A DNA stretch of 64,000 bases from Psychrobacter fulvigenes (GCF_904846155.1 NZ_CAJGZP010000001.1:1-64000), one strand, 5' to 3'. Positions 48,525 through 58,248 are shown, counted from the first letter of the stretch. The notes: generated by a model not told the origin, from the sequence alone. Numbers and translations: made by a program.

Positions 48525-49935
48525 TCACGCGGCTTGCACTGGCGGTGCGCGCGCTGCGGGCCTGTAGTGCGCTTCTTCCCGCGCGCCCTGCTTCACGAAG
48601 TGGCCAAGGATGGCGCGGATGGCGGCAGGTTCCTCGATGCTGGCGACGATCCGCACGGTGCCACCGCAGTGGACGCAGGCGGTGACGTCGATGGAAAAGA
48701 CCCGCTTGAGGCGTTGCGCCCAGCTCATCGAACGGCGCTTCTCCTCGGGGCTGCGCGGCGCGTCGTTCGCGCTTGCGTCCGCCGGCTCCACAGCGGCGTC
48801 ATGCCGCCTGCCGCGCCCCGATGGCGTCAACTGTGCGCGCAGGACGGCGTTCGGGGCAAACACCCCGTGGAAGCGGGTCAGGTGGGCGCGCGGTGGCGGG
48901 ACCAGCGCCGCCAGCTTGGCGATGAAATCCACCGGATCCCATTCCACATGCGTGGTGCCATTGCGCCACGGGGTCTTGAGCTGGTAACGCACCCTGCCCT
49001 GGAGCGCTATCGACAGCCGCTTCTCGCTGATCGCCGGGCGCGTGATGTAGCGGCACAGCTTTTCCAGCTTGTGGCTTTCGTGTGCTTCGGCCGCCACGCC
49101 GGCATGCAGTGAGAAGCCGCCGACCTTGCCGGCTTCGCCCTCCAGCGAACCGGCGTCACCGGGCAGCGTTTGCAGCGTGACGACCTTGCAGCCAGCGTCG
49201 CGGCCGATGGCGATGCGGTAGGTGATCGAACTCATCCGCAGCCCATCCATGCTGTCGTCGCCTGCAGCGCTGTCTGCCAGGAAGGCCGATTCGCCCTCCC
49301 CTTCGAGCCAGCCTTTGCGCGTCAGGTGCCGACACACCCGGTGCGCGATGGTAGCTGCCAGCTGGGTCAACTGCGCGGTGGTGGGCGCACGGGCGCGGTG
49401 CAGGCGCAGTTCGCGCCGCGGCAGCTCGGTGGCTTCCACGTACACGCCGTCGAGCCACAGCATGTGGAAGTGGATGTTCAGGTTCAGCGCGCTGCCGAAA
49501 CGCTGGATCAGCGTCACCGCGCCGCACTGGGCGCTGGCGCGGTCGATGCCGGCTTGATCGGCCAACCAGCCGGCGCTCACGCGCTGCACGATGCCCAGCA
49601 CCGGGCCAATGGCTTCTGGCTTGCTGGCGAACAGGAAACGCAAGGGGTACGGAAAGCTCAGCACCCATTGCCGCACAGGCCGCGGGCCGAACACCTCCTC
49701 GACCAGGTGCCGCGCACTCTCAGCCATGCGTCGCGCGCCGCAACTCGGGCAGAACCCGCGCTTCTTGCAGGAGAAGGCCACCAGCCTCTCTGCACGGCAG
49801 TGCTCGCACACCACCCGCAGGAAGCCGTGCTCGAGCACGCCGCAACGCAGGTAGGCATCGAACGCCTCGCGGACATACCCGGGCAGCGAGCGGCCCTCCG
49901 CTTCGATCCGTGCAATGAAGTCCGGGTAGTGCGCT
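48525..49935 (-). pseudogene. N-terminally truncated ISCR3-type transposase
   Basis: The frame is open to the ISCR2 junction at 49935 and begins in mid-protein (AHYPDFIARIEAEG...). It continues through the zinc block CEHCRAERLVAFSCKKRGFCPSCGARRM, the HUH motif in LNLNIHFHMLWLDG and the C-terminal CVHCGGTVRIVASIEEP. It is homologous to, but clearly different from, the ISCR2 transposase. About 40 N-terminal residues are missing. An internal GTG at 49838 could give a 437-residue product, unlikely to be active. Confidence 0.8.
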
Positions 49936-51284
49936 CATGGCACTGAGCCTGATAGTTCTTGCAAATTGTTGTCACTAAAGGGTTTTGTGTGCTTGTTTAC
50001 AATCGAGTGGGAGTGACGGGCACTGGCTGGCAATGTCTAGCAACGGCAGGCATTTCGGCTGAGGGTAAAAGAACTTTCCGCTAAGCGATAGACTGTATGT
50101 AAACACAGTATTGCAAGGACGCGGAACATGCCTCATGTGGCGGCCAGGACGGCCAGCCGGGATCGGGATACTGGTCGTTACCAGAGCCACCGACCCGAGC
50201 AAACCCTTCTCTATCAGATCGTTGACGAGTATTACCCGGCATTCGCTGCGCTTATGGCAGAGCAGGGAAAGGAATTGCCGGGCTATGTGCAACGGGAATT
50301 TGAAGAATTTCTCCAATGCGGGCGGCTGGAGCATGGCTTTCTACGGGTTCGCTGCGAGTCTTGCCACGCCGAGCACCTGGTCGCTTTCAGCTGTAAGCGT
50401 CGCGGTTTCTGCCCGAGCTGTGGGGCGCGGCGGATGGCCGAAAGTGCCGCCTTGCTGGTTGATGAAGTACTGCCTGAACAACCCATGCGTCAGTGGGTGT
50501 TGAGCTTCCCGTTTCAGCTGCGTTTCCTGTTTGCCAGCCGGCCCGAGATCATGGGGTGGGTGCTGGGCATCGTTTACCGCGTCATTGCCACGCACCTGGT
50601 CAAGAAAGCGGGCCATACCCACCAAGTGGCCAAGACGGGCGCGGTCACCCTGATCCAGCGTTTTGGATCGGCGCTCAATCTGAATGTTCACTTCCACATG
50701 CTGTTTCTCGACGGTGTGTATGTCGAGCAATCCCACGGCTCAGCGCGTTTCCGCTGGGTCAAGGCGCCGACCAGCCCAGAGCTCACCCAGCTGACGCACA
50801 CCATCGCCCACCGGGTGGGTCGCTATCTGGAACGGCAAGGCCTGCTGGAACGGGATGTCGAAAACAGCTATCTGGCCTCGGATGCGGTGGATGACGACCC
50901 GATGACACCCCTGCTGGGGCACTCGATCACTTACCGTATCGCTGTCGGTTCACAGGCGGGGCGAAAGGTGTTCACTTTGCAAACTCTGCCGACCAGTGGT
51001 GATCCGTTCGGTGACGGGATTGGCAAGGTAGCCGGGTCCAGCCTGCACGCCGGCGTGGCGGCCAGGGCCGATGAACGCAAGAAGCTCGAACGGCTGTGCC
51101 GGTACATCAGCCGCCCGGCGGTATCCGAGAAGCGGCTGTCGTTAACACGAGGCGGCAACGTGCGCTACCAGCTCAAGACGCCGTACCGGGACGGCACCAC
51201 GCACGTCATTTTCGAACCATTGGATTTCATTGCAAGGCTGGCCGCCCTGGTACCGAAGCCCAGAGTCAACCTAACCCGCTTCCA
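49935..51284 (+). mobile_element. ISCR2-type element, second copy, 3' truncated
   Basis: It repeats 44620-45969 at an offset of 5315 bp without a difference that I noticed. It ends abruptly where the Tn1721-type terminal repeat starts at 51285, losing the 3' part of the transposase and oriIS. Confidence 0.88.
50128..51284 (+). pseudogene. C-terminally truncated ISCR2 transposase
   Basis: The first about 385 residues are identical to the copy at 44813. The frame then crosses into the transposon end and stops at 51321. The C-terminal zinc motif is lost. Confidence 0.9.
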
Positions 51285-51322
51285 GGGGAGCCCGCAGAAT
51301 TCGGAAAAAATCGTACGCTAAG
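51285..51322. repeat. 38-bp terminal inverted repeat of a Tn1721-type transposon
   Basis: It begins GGGGAGCCCGCAGAATTCGG and ends CGTACGCTAAG, matching the Tn1721 terminus as I recall it (Tn21 has GGGGTCGTCTCAG). The tnpA stop codon lies within it, at 51318-51320. Confidence 0.9.
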
Positions 51323-54284
51323 GTTTTCCGGGCAGCCGTAGCGGTCTGAACTTCCCGTCTTCCAGCCTGCGGCTCTGCCGCCAGACGTAATCGCCGGTCA
51401 GGTTGATGTGTTCCCAGCCCAGAGGCGACAGGTATTGCAGCAGTTCCCCGTCCACCGGCTTGCCAGTTTCGCCTAGCGCCTGGGTGGCGCGCTCCAGGTA
51501 CACCGTGTTCCACAGCACGATGGCGGCTGTCACCAGGTTGAGGCCGCTGGCCCGGTAGCGCTGCTGCTCGAAGCTCCGATCCCTGATTTCGCCGAGACGG
51601 TTAAAGAACACTGCCCTGGCTAGGGAGTTGCGCGCTTCACCCTTGTTCAATCCGGCATGCACGCGGCGGCGCAGCTCGACACTCTGCAACCAGTCGAGGA
51701 TGAACAGCGTGCGCTCGATCCGGCCCAGCTCGCGCAGGGCCACGGCCTGGCCATTCTGGCGCGGATAGCCGCCGAGCTTGCGCAGCATCAGCGAGGCTGT
51801 GACGGTGCCCTGCTTGATCGAGCTGGCCAGGCGCAGGATGTCGTCCCAATGGGCGCGAACGTGCTTGATGTTCAGGGTGCCGCCGATCATCGGTCGCAGC
51901 GTTGGGTAGGTCTGCACGCCTTGCGGCACGTACAGCTTGGTTTCACCCAAGTCGCGGATACGCGGCGCAAAGCGGAAGCCCAGCAGGTGCATCAGGGCGA
52001 AGACGTGATCGGTGAAGCCGGCCGTGTCGGTGTAGTGCTCCTCGATCCGCAAGTCGGATTCGTGGTACAGCAGGCCGTCGAGCACGTAGGTGGAATCGCG
52101 CACGCCGACATTCACCACGCGAGTGCTGAACGGAGCGTACTGGTCGGAGATGTGGGTGTAGAACAGCCGTCCCGGCTCGCTGCCGTACTTCGGGTTGACG
52201 TGCCCGGTGCTTTCGCCCCGGCCGCCCGCGCGGAAGCGCTGGCCATCGGAAGAGGAAGTCGTGCCGTCGCCCCAATGGGCGGCAAAGGCATGGCGGTACT
52301 GGTGGTTGACCAACTCGGCCAGGGCCGCCGAGTAGGTTTCGTCTCGGATGTGCCAGGCTTGCAGCCAGGACAGCTTGGCGTAGGTCAGGCCGGGGCTCGA
52401 CTCGGCCATCTTGGTCAGCCCGAGGTTGATTGCATCGCCCAGGATCGCTGACAGCAGCAATGTCCGGTCTTTGGCCTCGGCACCGTCCTTCAGGTGTGTG
52501 AAGTGGCGGCTGAAGCCCGTCCAGTCGTCCACGTCCATCAGCAGTTCGGTGATCTTGATGCGCGGCAGCAAATGGCTGGTCTGGTCGATCAGCGCCTGCG
52601 CGGTATTGGGCACCGCGGAATCCAGCGGGGTGATCTTCAGCCCGGACTCGGTGAGGATGGCATCGGGCAGCTCGTTGTCCTTGGCCAGGCGGGTGACGGT
52701 GGCCAGCTGCTCGTCCAGCAGCTGCAAGCGCTCTTCCAGGTACTGGTTGCTGTTCGGGTTGATCGCCAGGGGCAGAGCCTGCGCATGCTTGAGCGCGGCG
52801 AACCTCTCTGCCGGCAGCAGGTAGTCGTCGAAGTCGCGGAACTGCCGCGAGCCCTTGACCCAGATGTCACCGGAGCGCAGCGCGTTCTTCAGCTCGGACA
52901 GGGCGCAGATTTCGTAGAAGCGCCGGTCGAGGCCTTCCGGGGTTATCACTAGCGGCTTCCAGCGCGGCTTGATGAAGGCGGTGGGCGCATCGGCCGGCAC
53001 CTTGCGCAGGTTGTAGGCGTTCATCTCGCTCAGGGTCTGCACGGCTGCCAGCACGCCTTGCGCAGCCGGGGCAGCGCGCAGTTCCAGCACCTCCAGCAAG
53101 GCCGGCGTGTAACGGCGCAGAGTGGCGAAGTTCTCGCCGACCAGGTGCAGATGGTCGAAGCCTTCCGGCCGGGCCAGCAGCTCGGCCTCGCTGACGCTCT
53201 CGGTGAACTCGTCCCAGGGAATCACCGCCTCAATGGCGGCATAGGGATCGCTACCGCTTTCCTTGGCTTCCAGCAGAGCCTGGCCGATCTTCGAGTACAG
53301 GCGCACCTTGTCGTTGATCGCCTTGCCCTGCTTCTGGAACTGCTGCTGATGCTTGTGCTTCGCGCTGCTGAACAGCTTGACCAGGATACGGTCGTGCAGA
53401 TCGACCAACTCATCAATCACCGTCGCGGTGCTCTCCAGCACCACGGCGGCCAGGGTCGCGTAGCGTCGCTGCGGCTCGAACTTGCCGAGGTCTTTGGGCG
53501 TCATCTGCCCACCCTCGCGGGCCAGCTTGAGCAGGCGGTTCTGGTGGATGTGTCGGCCCAGGCCTTCGGGCAAGTCCACCAGCTGAAATGTCTTCAGCCG
53601 CTCGATGTGTTCGAGCATGTGGCGGGAGTTCGGTTTCAGCGGTGCCTGTCGCAGCCAGGTCAACCAGGTGATGCTGCTGCCGGCCTTGAGCTTCAACAGC
53701 TCGTCCAGCTTGGCCCGATGCGAGTCCGTGAGTGGTTCGACCAGGGCGCGGTAGACTCGGCGATTGGCCCGCGCAATGGCCTCCGAACAAGCTCGATCAA
53801 TTACGCTCAACGCCGGCAGAATGCGCCGCTTCTGTCGCAGGCTCTCCAGGGCCTGACCGGCCAGCAGTAAGCCCTTGTCGGTCTGCTGGGCCAACTCGGT
53901 CAGCTCGCGCACCAGGGCGCGGAAGTCGGACAGGCCGAACGGGGCCAGTTGTAGGTAGGTGCGCAGTTCCTGGGCGTGCTCGCGGCGAGTCACGTCGCGT
54001 TCGCCGTACTTCAACCAACTCGCCGGGTCGGCCTGAACTTGCTTGGCCACCCACTGGATGACCGGCTCGGGCGGCTCGCTGTCGGTGCCCAACGCATAGC
54101 CGGGGTAGCGCAGCAGGCTGAGCTGCACCGCGAAGCCCAGGCGGTTGGCGTCGCCGCGCCGCTGGCGGATCAGCGACAGGTCGGAGTCGTTGAAGGTGTA
54201 GTAGCGGATCAGGTCATCCTGGCTTTCCGGCAACGCAAGCAAGGTGTCGCGCTCCGTAGCCGAGAGAATCGAGCGACGCGGCAT
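51318..54284 (-). CDS. tnpA: Tn3-family transposase TnpA (Tn1721/Tn21 subgroup)
   Basis: TnpA catalyses replicative transposition through a cointegrate. The full-length 988-residue DDE transposase starts [16 protein letters not shown] and has the DUF4158 N-terminal domain. The C-terminal DDE_Tnp_Tn3 domain includes [19 protein letters not shown] and [27 protein letters not shown] blocks (catalytic Asp in TDTAGF; Glu in the last third). The length equals that of Tn1721 and Tn21 TnpA. It is probably active. Confidence 0.94.
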   Translation of the reverse strand: MPRRSILSATERDTLLALPESQDDLIRYYTFNDSDLSLIRQRRGDANRLGFAVQLSLLRYPGYALGTDSEPPEPVIQWVAKQVQADPASWLKYGERDVTRREHAQELRTYLQLAPFGLSDFRALVRELTELAQQTDKGLLLAGQALESLRQKRRILPALSVIDRACSEAIARANRRVYRALVEPLTDSHRAKLDELLKLKAGSSITWLTWLRQAPLKPNSRHMLEHIERLKTFQLVDLPEGLGRHIHQNRLLKLAREGGQMTPKDLGKFEPQRRYATLAAVVLESTATVIDELVDLHDRILVKLFSSAKHKHQQQFQKQGKAINDKVRLYSKIGQALLEAKESGSDPYAAIEAVIPWDEFTESVSEAELLARPEGFDHLHLVGENFATLRRYTPALLEVLELRAAPAAQGVLAAVQTLSEMNAYNLRKVPADAPTAFIKPRWKPLVITPEGLDRRFYEICALSELKNALRSGDIWVKGSRQFRDFDDYLLPAERFAALKHAQALPLAINPNSNQYLEERLQLLDEQLATVTRLAKDNELPDAILTESGLKITPLDSAVPNTAQALIDQTSHLLPRIKITELLMDVDDWTGFSRHFTHLKDGAEAKDRTLLLSAILGDAINLGLTKMAESSPGLTYAKLSWLQAWHIRDETYSAALAELVNHQYRHAFAAHWGDGTTSSSDGQRFRAGGRGESTGHVNPKYGSEPGRLFYTHISDQYAPFSTRVVNVGVRDSTYVLDGLLYHESDLRIEEHYTDTAGFTDHVFALMHLLGFRFAPRIRDLGETKLYVPQGVQTYPTLRPMIGGTLNIKHVRAHWDDILRLASSIKQGTVTASLMLRKLGGYPRQNGQAVALRELGRIERTLFILDWLQSVELRRRVHAGLNKGEARNSLARAVFFNRLGEIRDRSFEQQRYRASGLNLVTAAIVLWNTVYLERATQALGETGKPVDGELLQYLSPLGWEHINLTGDYVWRQSRRLEDGKFRPLRLPGKP

Positions 54285-54287
54285 GGT

Positions 54288-54848
54288 TCAGTCGTCCTTG
54301 CGAAGGTACTGATAGAGGGTTTCTCGGCTGATGCCGAACTCGCGGGCGAGCTGCGCCTTCGGCTCGCCCGCAGCGGCCCGCTGCCGCAGCGTGATGGCTT
54401 GCTCGTCGGAGAGGGCTTTCTTGCGGCCCCGGTAGGCACCGCGCTGCTTGGCCAGGGCGATGCCCTCGCGCTGCCGCTCGCGAATCAGGGCGCGCTCAAA
54501 CTCGGCAAAGGCCCCCATGACCGACAGCATCAGGTTGGCCATCGGCGAGTCCTCGCCGGTGAACACCAGGCCTTCCTTCAAGAACTCGATGCGCACACCG
54601 CGCTGGGTCAGCTTCTGCACCAGGCGGCGCAAATCATCGAGGTTTCGTGCCAGGCGATCCATGCTGTGCACCACCACGGTGTCGCCTTCGCGAACGAAAC
54701 CGAGCATGGCCTCCAGCTGGGGACGCTGGGTGTCCTTGCCCGAGGCTTTGTCGGTGAACAGCTTGCCGACCTCGACCTGTTCAAGTTGGCGTTCCGGGTT
54801 CTGGTCGAAGCTGCTGACCCGGACGTAACCGATGCGTTGTCCCTGCAA
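54288..54848 (-). CDS. tnpR: Tn3-family resolvase TnpR
   Basis: TnpR resolves cointegrates at res. Starting with the TTG codon at 54848, six bases after GGAGG, it has 186 residues, the standard length. Longer frames from 54962 add 38 residues of res DNA. Catalytic Ser is in GYVRVSSFDQNPERQ. VVHSMDRLARNLDDLRRLV and the C-terminal HTH GISRETLYQYL complete the family pattern. It is 3 bp upstream of tnpA on the same strand. Confidence 0.92.
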   Translation of the reverse strand: MQGQRIGYVRVSSFDQNPERQLEQVEVGKLFTDKASGKDTQRPQLEAMLGFVREGDTVVVHSMDRLARNLDDLRRLVQKLTQRGVRIEFLKEGLVFTGEDSPMANLMLSVMGAFAEFERALIRERQREGIALAKQRGAYRGRKKALSDEQAITLRQRAAAGEPKAQLAREFGISRETLYQYLRKDD

Positions 54849-55006
54849 GATGCCTCCATGGGCTGGATGGGCGGCAGGGCTTGCGTTGGTTTTTGGTTCC
54901 ATTGCGCCCGAAGCCTTGAATTTGTCAGGCTGAAATCTATGACCTTGGCAAGCATGTGTCAAAGAATGTGAAAGCGGACTCTATTCTGACGGCGTGATGC
55001 GCCTTG
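54849..55006. other. res-site remnant of the transposon
   Basis: This 158-bp segment upstream of tnpR is where the resolvase-binding subsites I-III lie in Tn21-type elements. It contains the AT-rich TGTCA-AAGAATGTGA words. It ends at the integron IRi, so the integron inserted in or beside res. Confidence 0.65.
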
Positions 55007-55031
55007 TGTCGTTTTCAGAAGACGGCTGCAC
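55007..55031. repeat. IRi, 25-bp initial repeat of the class 1 integron
   Basis: It begins TGTCGTTTTCAGAAGACG and ends GGCTGCAC, the standard Tn402-type integron terminus at the 5'-conserved segment end. Confidence 0.95.
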
Positions 55032-55208
55032 TGAACGTCAGAAGCCGACTGCACTATAGCAGCGGAGGGGTTGGATCCATCAGGCAACGACGGGCTGCTG
55101 CCGGCCATCAGCGGACGCAGGGAGGACTTTCCGCAACCGGCCGTTCGATGCGGCACCGATGGCCTTCGCGCAGGGGTAGTGAATCCGCCAGGATTGACTT
55201 GCGCTGCC

Positions 55209-56222
55209 CTACCTCTCACTAGTGAGGGGCGGCAGCGCATCAAGCGGTGAGCGCACTCCGGCACCGCCAACTTTCAGCACATGCGTGTAAATCATCGTCG
55301 TAGAGACGTCGGAATGGCCGAGCAGATCCTGCACGGTTCGAATGTCGTAACCGCTGCGGAGCAAGGCCGTCGCGAACGAGTGGCGGAGGGTGTGCGGTGT
55401 GGCGGGCTTCGTGATGCCTGCTTGTTCTACGGCACGTTTGAAGGCGCGCTGAAAGGTCTGGTCATACATGTGATGGCGACGCACGACACCGCTCCGTGGA
55501 TCGGTCGAATGCGTGTGCTGCGCAAAAACCCAGAACCACGGCCAGGAATGCCCGGCGCGCGGATACTTCCGCTCAAGGGCGTCGGGAAGCGCAACGCCGC
55601 TGCGGCCCTCGGCCTGGTCCTTCAGCCACCATGCCCGTGCACGCGACAGCTGCTCGCGCAGGCTGGGTGCCAAGCTCTCGGGTAACATCAAGGCCCGATC
55701 CTTGGAGCCCTTGCCCTCCCGCACGATGATCGTGCCGTGATCGAAATCCAGATCCTTGACCCGCAGTTGCAAACCCTCACTGATCCGCATGCCCGTTCCA
55801 TACAGAAGCTGGGCGAACAAACGATGCTCGCCTTCCAGAAAACCGAGGATGCGAACCACTTCATCCGGGGTCAGCACCACCGGCAAGCGCCGCGACGGCC
55901 GAGGTCTTCCGATCTCCTGAAGCCAGGGCAGATCCGTGCACAGCACCTTGCCGTAGAAGAACAGCAAGGCCGCCAATGCCTGACGATGCGTGGAGACCGA
56001 AACCTTGCGCTCGTTCGCCAGCCAGGACAGAAATGCCTCGACTTCGCTGCTGCCCAAGGTTGCCGGGTGACGCACACCGTGGAAACGGATGAAGGCACGA
56101 ACCCAGTTGACATAAGCCTGTTCGGTTGGTAAGCTGTAATGCAAGTAGCGTATGCGCTCACGCAACTGGTCCAGAACCTTGACCGAACGCAGCGGTGGTA
56201 ACGGCGCAGTGGCGGTTTTCAT
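55209..56222 (-). CDS. intI1: Class 1 integron integrase IntI1
   Basis: IntI1 is the tyrosine recombinase that inserts cassettes at attI1 and shuffles attC sites. It is full length at 337 residues. The catalytic residues are Arg in [10 protein letters not shown], His and Arg in [14 protein letters not shown], and Tyr in TTMIYTHVL. Residues 32 and 39 are Pro and Asn; these vary because the cassette promoter lies within the gene. A LexA box overlaps its promoter, so SOS control is expected. Probably functional. Confidence 0.97.
   Translation of the reverse strand: MKTATAPLPPLRSVKVLDQLRERIRYLHYSLPTEQAYVNWVRAFIRFHGVRHPATLGSSEVEAFLSWLANERKVSVSTHRQALAALLFFYGKVLCTDLPWLQEIGRPRPSRRLPVVLTPDEVVRILGFLEGEHRLFAQLLYGTGMRISEGLQLRVKDLDFDHGTIIVREGKGSKDRALMLPESLAPSLREQLSRARAWWLKDQAEGRSGVALPDALERKYPRAGHSWPWFWVFAQHTHSTDPRSGVVRRHHMYDQTFQRAFKRAVEQAGITKPATPHTLRHSFATALLRSGYDIRTVQDLLGHSDVSTTMIYTHVLKVGGAGVRSPLDALPPLTSER
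56107..56135 (+). promoter_or_regulatory. Cassette promoter PcH2 with extended -10
   Basis: The -35 is TTGACA (56107-56112) and the -10 is TAAGCT (56130-56135), with a 17-base spacer. This is the PcH2 combination. The spacer ends TTGG before the -10, giving a TGN extended -10 in place of the usual TCG. It should drive all cassettes on the plus strand. Confidence 0.9.
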
Positions 56223-56234
56223 GGCTTGTTATGA

Positions 56235-56250
56235 CTGTTTTTTTGTACAG
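56235..56250 (-). promoter_or_regulatory. LexA box of the intI1 promoter
   Basis: CTGT-N8-ACAG, upstream of the intI1 ATG, is the standard SOS box overlapping the integrase promoter. The neighbouring P2 elements TTGTTA (56226) and TACAGT (56246) are only 14 bp apart, so P2 is inactive. Confidence 0.88.
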
Positions 56251-56318
56251 TCTATGCCTCGGGCATCCAAGCAGCAAGCGCGTTACGCCGTGGGTCGATG
56301 TTTGATGTTATGGAGCAG

Positions 56319-56383
56319 CAACGATGTTACGCAGCAGCAACGATGTTACGCAGCAGGGCAGTCGCCCTAAAACAAAGTTAGGC
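56319..56383 (+). other. attI1 recombination site
   Basis: It contains the two direct GATGTTACGCAGCAG repeats and ends with the core GTTAGGC at 56377-56383, where the first cassette joins. Confidence 0.92.
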
Positions 56384-56956
56384 ATCACAAAGTACAGCAT
56401 CGTGACCAACAGCACCGATTCCGTCACACTGCGCCTCATGACTGAGCATGACCTTGCGATGCTCTATGAGTGGCTAAATCGATCTCATATCGTCGAGTGG
56501 TGGGGCGGAGAAGAAGCACGCCCGACACTTGCTGACGTACAGGAACAGTACTTGCCAAGCGTTTTAGCGCAAGAGTCCGTCACTCCATACATTGCAATGC
56601 TGAATGGAGAGCCGATTGGGTATGCCCAGTCGTACGTTGCTCTTGGAAGCGGGGACGGATGGTGGGAAGAAGAAACCGATCCAGGAGTACGCGGAATAGA
56701 CCAGTCACTGGCGAATGCATCACAACTGGGCAAAGGCTTGGGAACCAAGCTGGTTCGAGCTCTGGTTGAGTTGCTGTTCAATGATCCCGAGGTCACCAAG
56801 ATCCAAACGGACCCGTCGCCGAGCAACTTGCGAGCGATCCGATGCTACGAGAAAGCGGGGTTTGAGAGGCAAGGTACCGTAACCACCCCAGATGGTCCAG
56901 CCGTGTACATGGTTCAAACACGCCAGGCATTCGAGCGAACACGCAGTGATGCCTAA
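56324..56956 (+). CDS. aac(6')-Ib': Aminoglycoside 6'-N-acetyltransferase AAC(6')-Ib' (aacA4 variant)
   Basis: This GNAT enzyme acetylates the 6'-amino group of aminoglycosides. The N terminus is fused to attI1 as usual. Positions that define the fluoroquinolone -cr variant are wild type: Trp in GDGWWEEE and Asp in TTPDGPAV. At the known specificity position the sequence reads IDQSLANAS, with Ser where the common enzyme has Leu (often numbered 119). That change is known to switch activity from amikacin towards gentamicin. The acetyl-CoA loop is [11 protein letters not shown]. First cassette, so it is the most strongly expressed. Confidence 0.93.
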   Translation: MLRSSNDVTQQGSRPKTKLGITKYSIVTNSTDSVTLRLMTEHDLAMLYEWLNRSHIVEWWGGEEARPTLADVQEQYLPSVLAQESVTPYIAMLNGEPIGYAQSYVALGSGDGWWEEETDPGVRGIDQSLANASQLGKGLGTKLVRALVELLFNDPEVTKIQTDPSPSNLRAIRCYEKAGFERQGTVTTPDGPAVYMVQTRQAFERTRSDA

Positions 56957-57022
56957 CCCTTCCATCGAGGGGGACGTCCAAGGGCTGGCGCCCTTGGCCG
57001 CCCCTCATGTCAAACGTTAGCC
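56951..57022 (+). other. attC of the aac(6')-Ib' cassette
   Basis: It starts GCCTAAC, overlapping the gene stop, and ends with core GTTAGCC at 57016-57022. An imperfect palindrome (CCAAGGGC...GCCCTTGG) lies between. Confidence 0.88.
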
Positions 57023-57039
57023 AGGAATGTGGAGTATTT

Positions 57040-57843
57040 ATGTCTTATAAGAAAATGGTTGCCATTTTTGTCGATGTGATTGGATACAAAAACATCAACG
57101 ACTTTTCAGTTAAGCATGAGCTTCATCGGCTTTTTCATGAGGAAGTAGCTATTCATGCGCATCGCCAAGCGGAAATACCTCACGTTATATATGACAGAAA
57201 AGTTTTCGGATTTTCAGATTGTGCATATTTCTTCTTCTACTATAAAGATGGCATTGAAGATGAAAGAAAAAACGATGTGAACCTTGCGTATATTGCCGCA
57301 TACAATGTTTCTCTAACAATTCTTAGGTTGATGAGTAGAGGATTCCTTGCAAGAGGTGGTGTTGCATTTGGTGATGTCTTTATTGATGAGCTAGGTTTCT
57401 TCGGTCCTGCTGTAGAGCGGGCACATGAGATTGAATCTAAGGAAGCTTTTTTTCCAAGACTTCAGTTCGATCAGCATTTAGGTAGGAGTGTGTTTGAGTG
57501 GGATCATGATGTTTCAAATAAAGACCCTGATTTAATCTCAATGTACGATGAAGTTCCTTTTGTAACAGAGGTTGAAGACGGCGCATATTTTGTCAATCCT
57601 TTCAATGTATTGCAAAGGAGTGGGCAATTCGTTGCTGGAACTGATGTTCTTACCATTGAGGCTGTAAAGAGTACGTTAATAGGTAAGGCTGAAGCTGATT
57701 TAGAGATGTTTTCAACTGACCCTGGAATTGTCAAAAAACTTGTATGGTTAAAAAAATATGTTATGGAAAAGAATCAGCTTCTCAAGGAAGAAATTGAACC
57801 AGATTCATTTAGTTTTATGAGCATATACAATCACGACGGCTAA
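57040..57843 (+). CDS. Cassette-borne nucleotidyl-cyclase-like protein, function unknown
   Basis: The 267-residue protein from MSYKKMVAIFVDVIGYKN resembles a single class III (guanylate/adenylate) cyclase homology domain. It has a first metal aspartate in IFVDVIGY (about residue 12) and a second in GFSDCAYFFF (about 60). The RGGVAFGDVF segment and GPAVERAHEIES at about residues 107-140 occur in the same order as in such cyclases. No sensor or membrane domain is present. A GGAGT motif precedes the ATG; an earlier ATG at 57007 lies in the upstream attC. Low GC and AT-ended codons set it apart from its neighbours. The cassette starts with GTTAGCC (57016), and the complementary GGCTAAC at 57838 overlaps the stop, but no attC follows. 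Product and partner unknown; a signalling or phage-defence role is inference. Confidence 0.7.
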   Translation: MSYKKMVAIFVDVIGYKNINDFSVKHELHRLFHEEVAIHAHRQAEIPHVIYDRKVFGFSDCAYFFFYYKDGIEDERKNDVNLAYIAAYNVSLTILRLMSRGFLARGGVAFGDVFIDELGFFGPAVERAHEIESKEAFFPRLQFDQHLGRSVFEWDHDVSNKDPDLISMYDEVPFVTEVEDGAYFVNPFNVLQRSGQFVAGTDVLTIEAVKSTLIGKAEADLEMFSTDPGIVKKLVWLKKYVMEKNQLLKEEIEPDSFSFMSIYNHDG

Positions 57844-58218
57844 CACTTTATTTCGCGGTAATTCCGTATTATTAAAAATGGCCTGTACTTCGGCAGTCGA
57901 TAAAACAGTAGGCAAATGCCTTGGCTTGGATGCTGGCACAAAATCAAGCTCACCCAATGGCTTATTTAAAAATTGGTTATATAAAAAAGCGAGCGCATTA
58001 AGAGCAGTTTTTTGAGTGTTTATAGAGACGTTTTCCGCATTCGCTAAATGTGAAAGAAAAAGCCTAACTTCTTCACCAGCCATCTCTAGAGGATGACGCT
58101 TACCATGAAACAAAATAAACCGCTTAATCCAGTGAATGTAAGTTTTCTCGGTACGCAACGAATAGCCTTTTTGCCGCATATCTTGGCTGATGCTAAGTAA
58201 GAAAGGACTTTTTGCCAT
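57838..58218 (-). pseudogene. Truncated IntI2-related integron integrase
   Basis: The N-terminal 127 residues of an integron integrase (MAKSPFLLSISQDMRQKGYS..., WIKRFILFHGKRHP, INTQKTALNALAFLYNQFL, PRHLPTVLS) are related to, but clearly different from, IntI2 of Tn7. Homology runs to about PRNKVLA, where the gene is cut at a GTTAGCC sequence. The catalytic domain is lost. Upstream of its ATG are a LexA box and an attI-like region leading to dfrA1, as in class 2 integrons. Confidence 0.85.
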
Positions 58219-58232
58219 AGCTCCACCATTAA

Positions 58233-58248
58233 CTGTAACTTTATACAG
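58233..58248 (-). promoter_or_regulatory. LexA box of the truncated second integrase
   Basis: CTGT-AACTTTAT-ACAG fits the CTGT-N8-ACAG SOS box. It lies 15 bp upstream of the ATG of the truncated integrase, the expected place for SOS repression of an integron integrase. Confidence 0.75.

Larger units (their letters stand above)
48282..49935 (-). mobile_element. ISCR3-type element, 5' end truncated by ISCR2
   Basis: It runs from its oriIS at 48282-48301 to 49935, where the second ISCR2 copy begins. It has an IS91-family transposase lacking its N terminus. The terIS side is missing. Confidence 0.75.
51285..55006 (-). mobile_element. Tn1721-type transposon segment (Tn3 family), interrupted by integron
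   Basis: The terminal repeat, tnpA, tnpR and part of res are present in the Tn21-subgroup order. The class 1 integron begins at 55007 inside the res region. The partner repeat is not in the window. Confidence 0.85.

Noticed and set aside
48375..49112. Long plus-strand ORF of 245 codons
   Set aside because: It is a shadow of the ISCR3-type transposase on the opposite strand in high-GC DNA, without protein-family character.
44620..51284. sul2 or floR next to ISCR2
   Set aside because: Neither gene is present between or beside the two ISCR2 copies; the DNA after oriIS is Firmicutes-like.
56226..56251. Active P2 promoter of the class 1 integron
   Set aside because: TTGTTA and TACAGT are separated by 14 bp; the GGG insertion that gives the active 17-bp spacing is absent.
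56324..56956. aac(6')-Ib-cr (ciprofloxacin-modifying) allele
   Set aside because: The two diagnostic positions are Trp and Asp, the wild-type residues.
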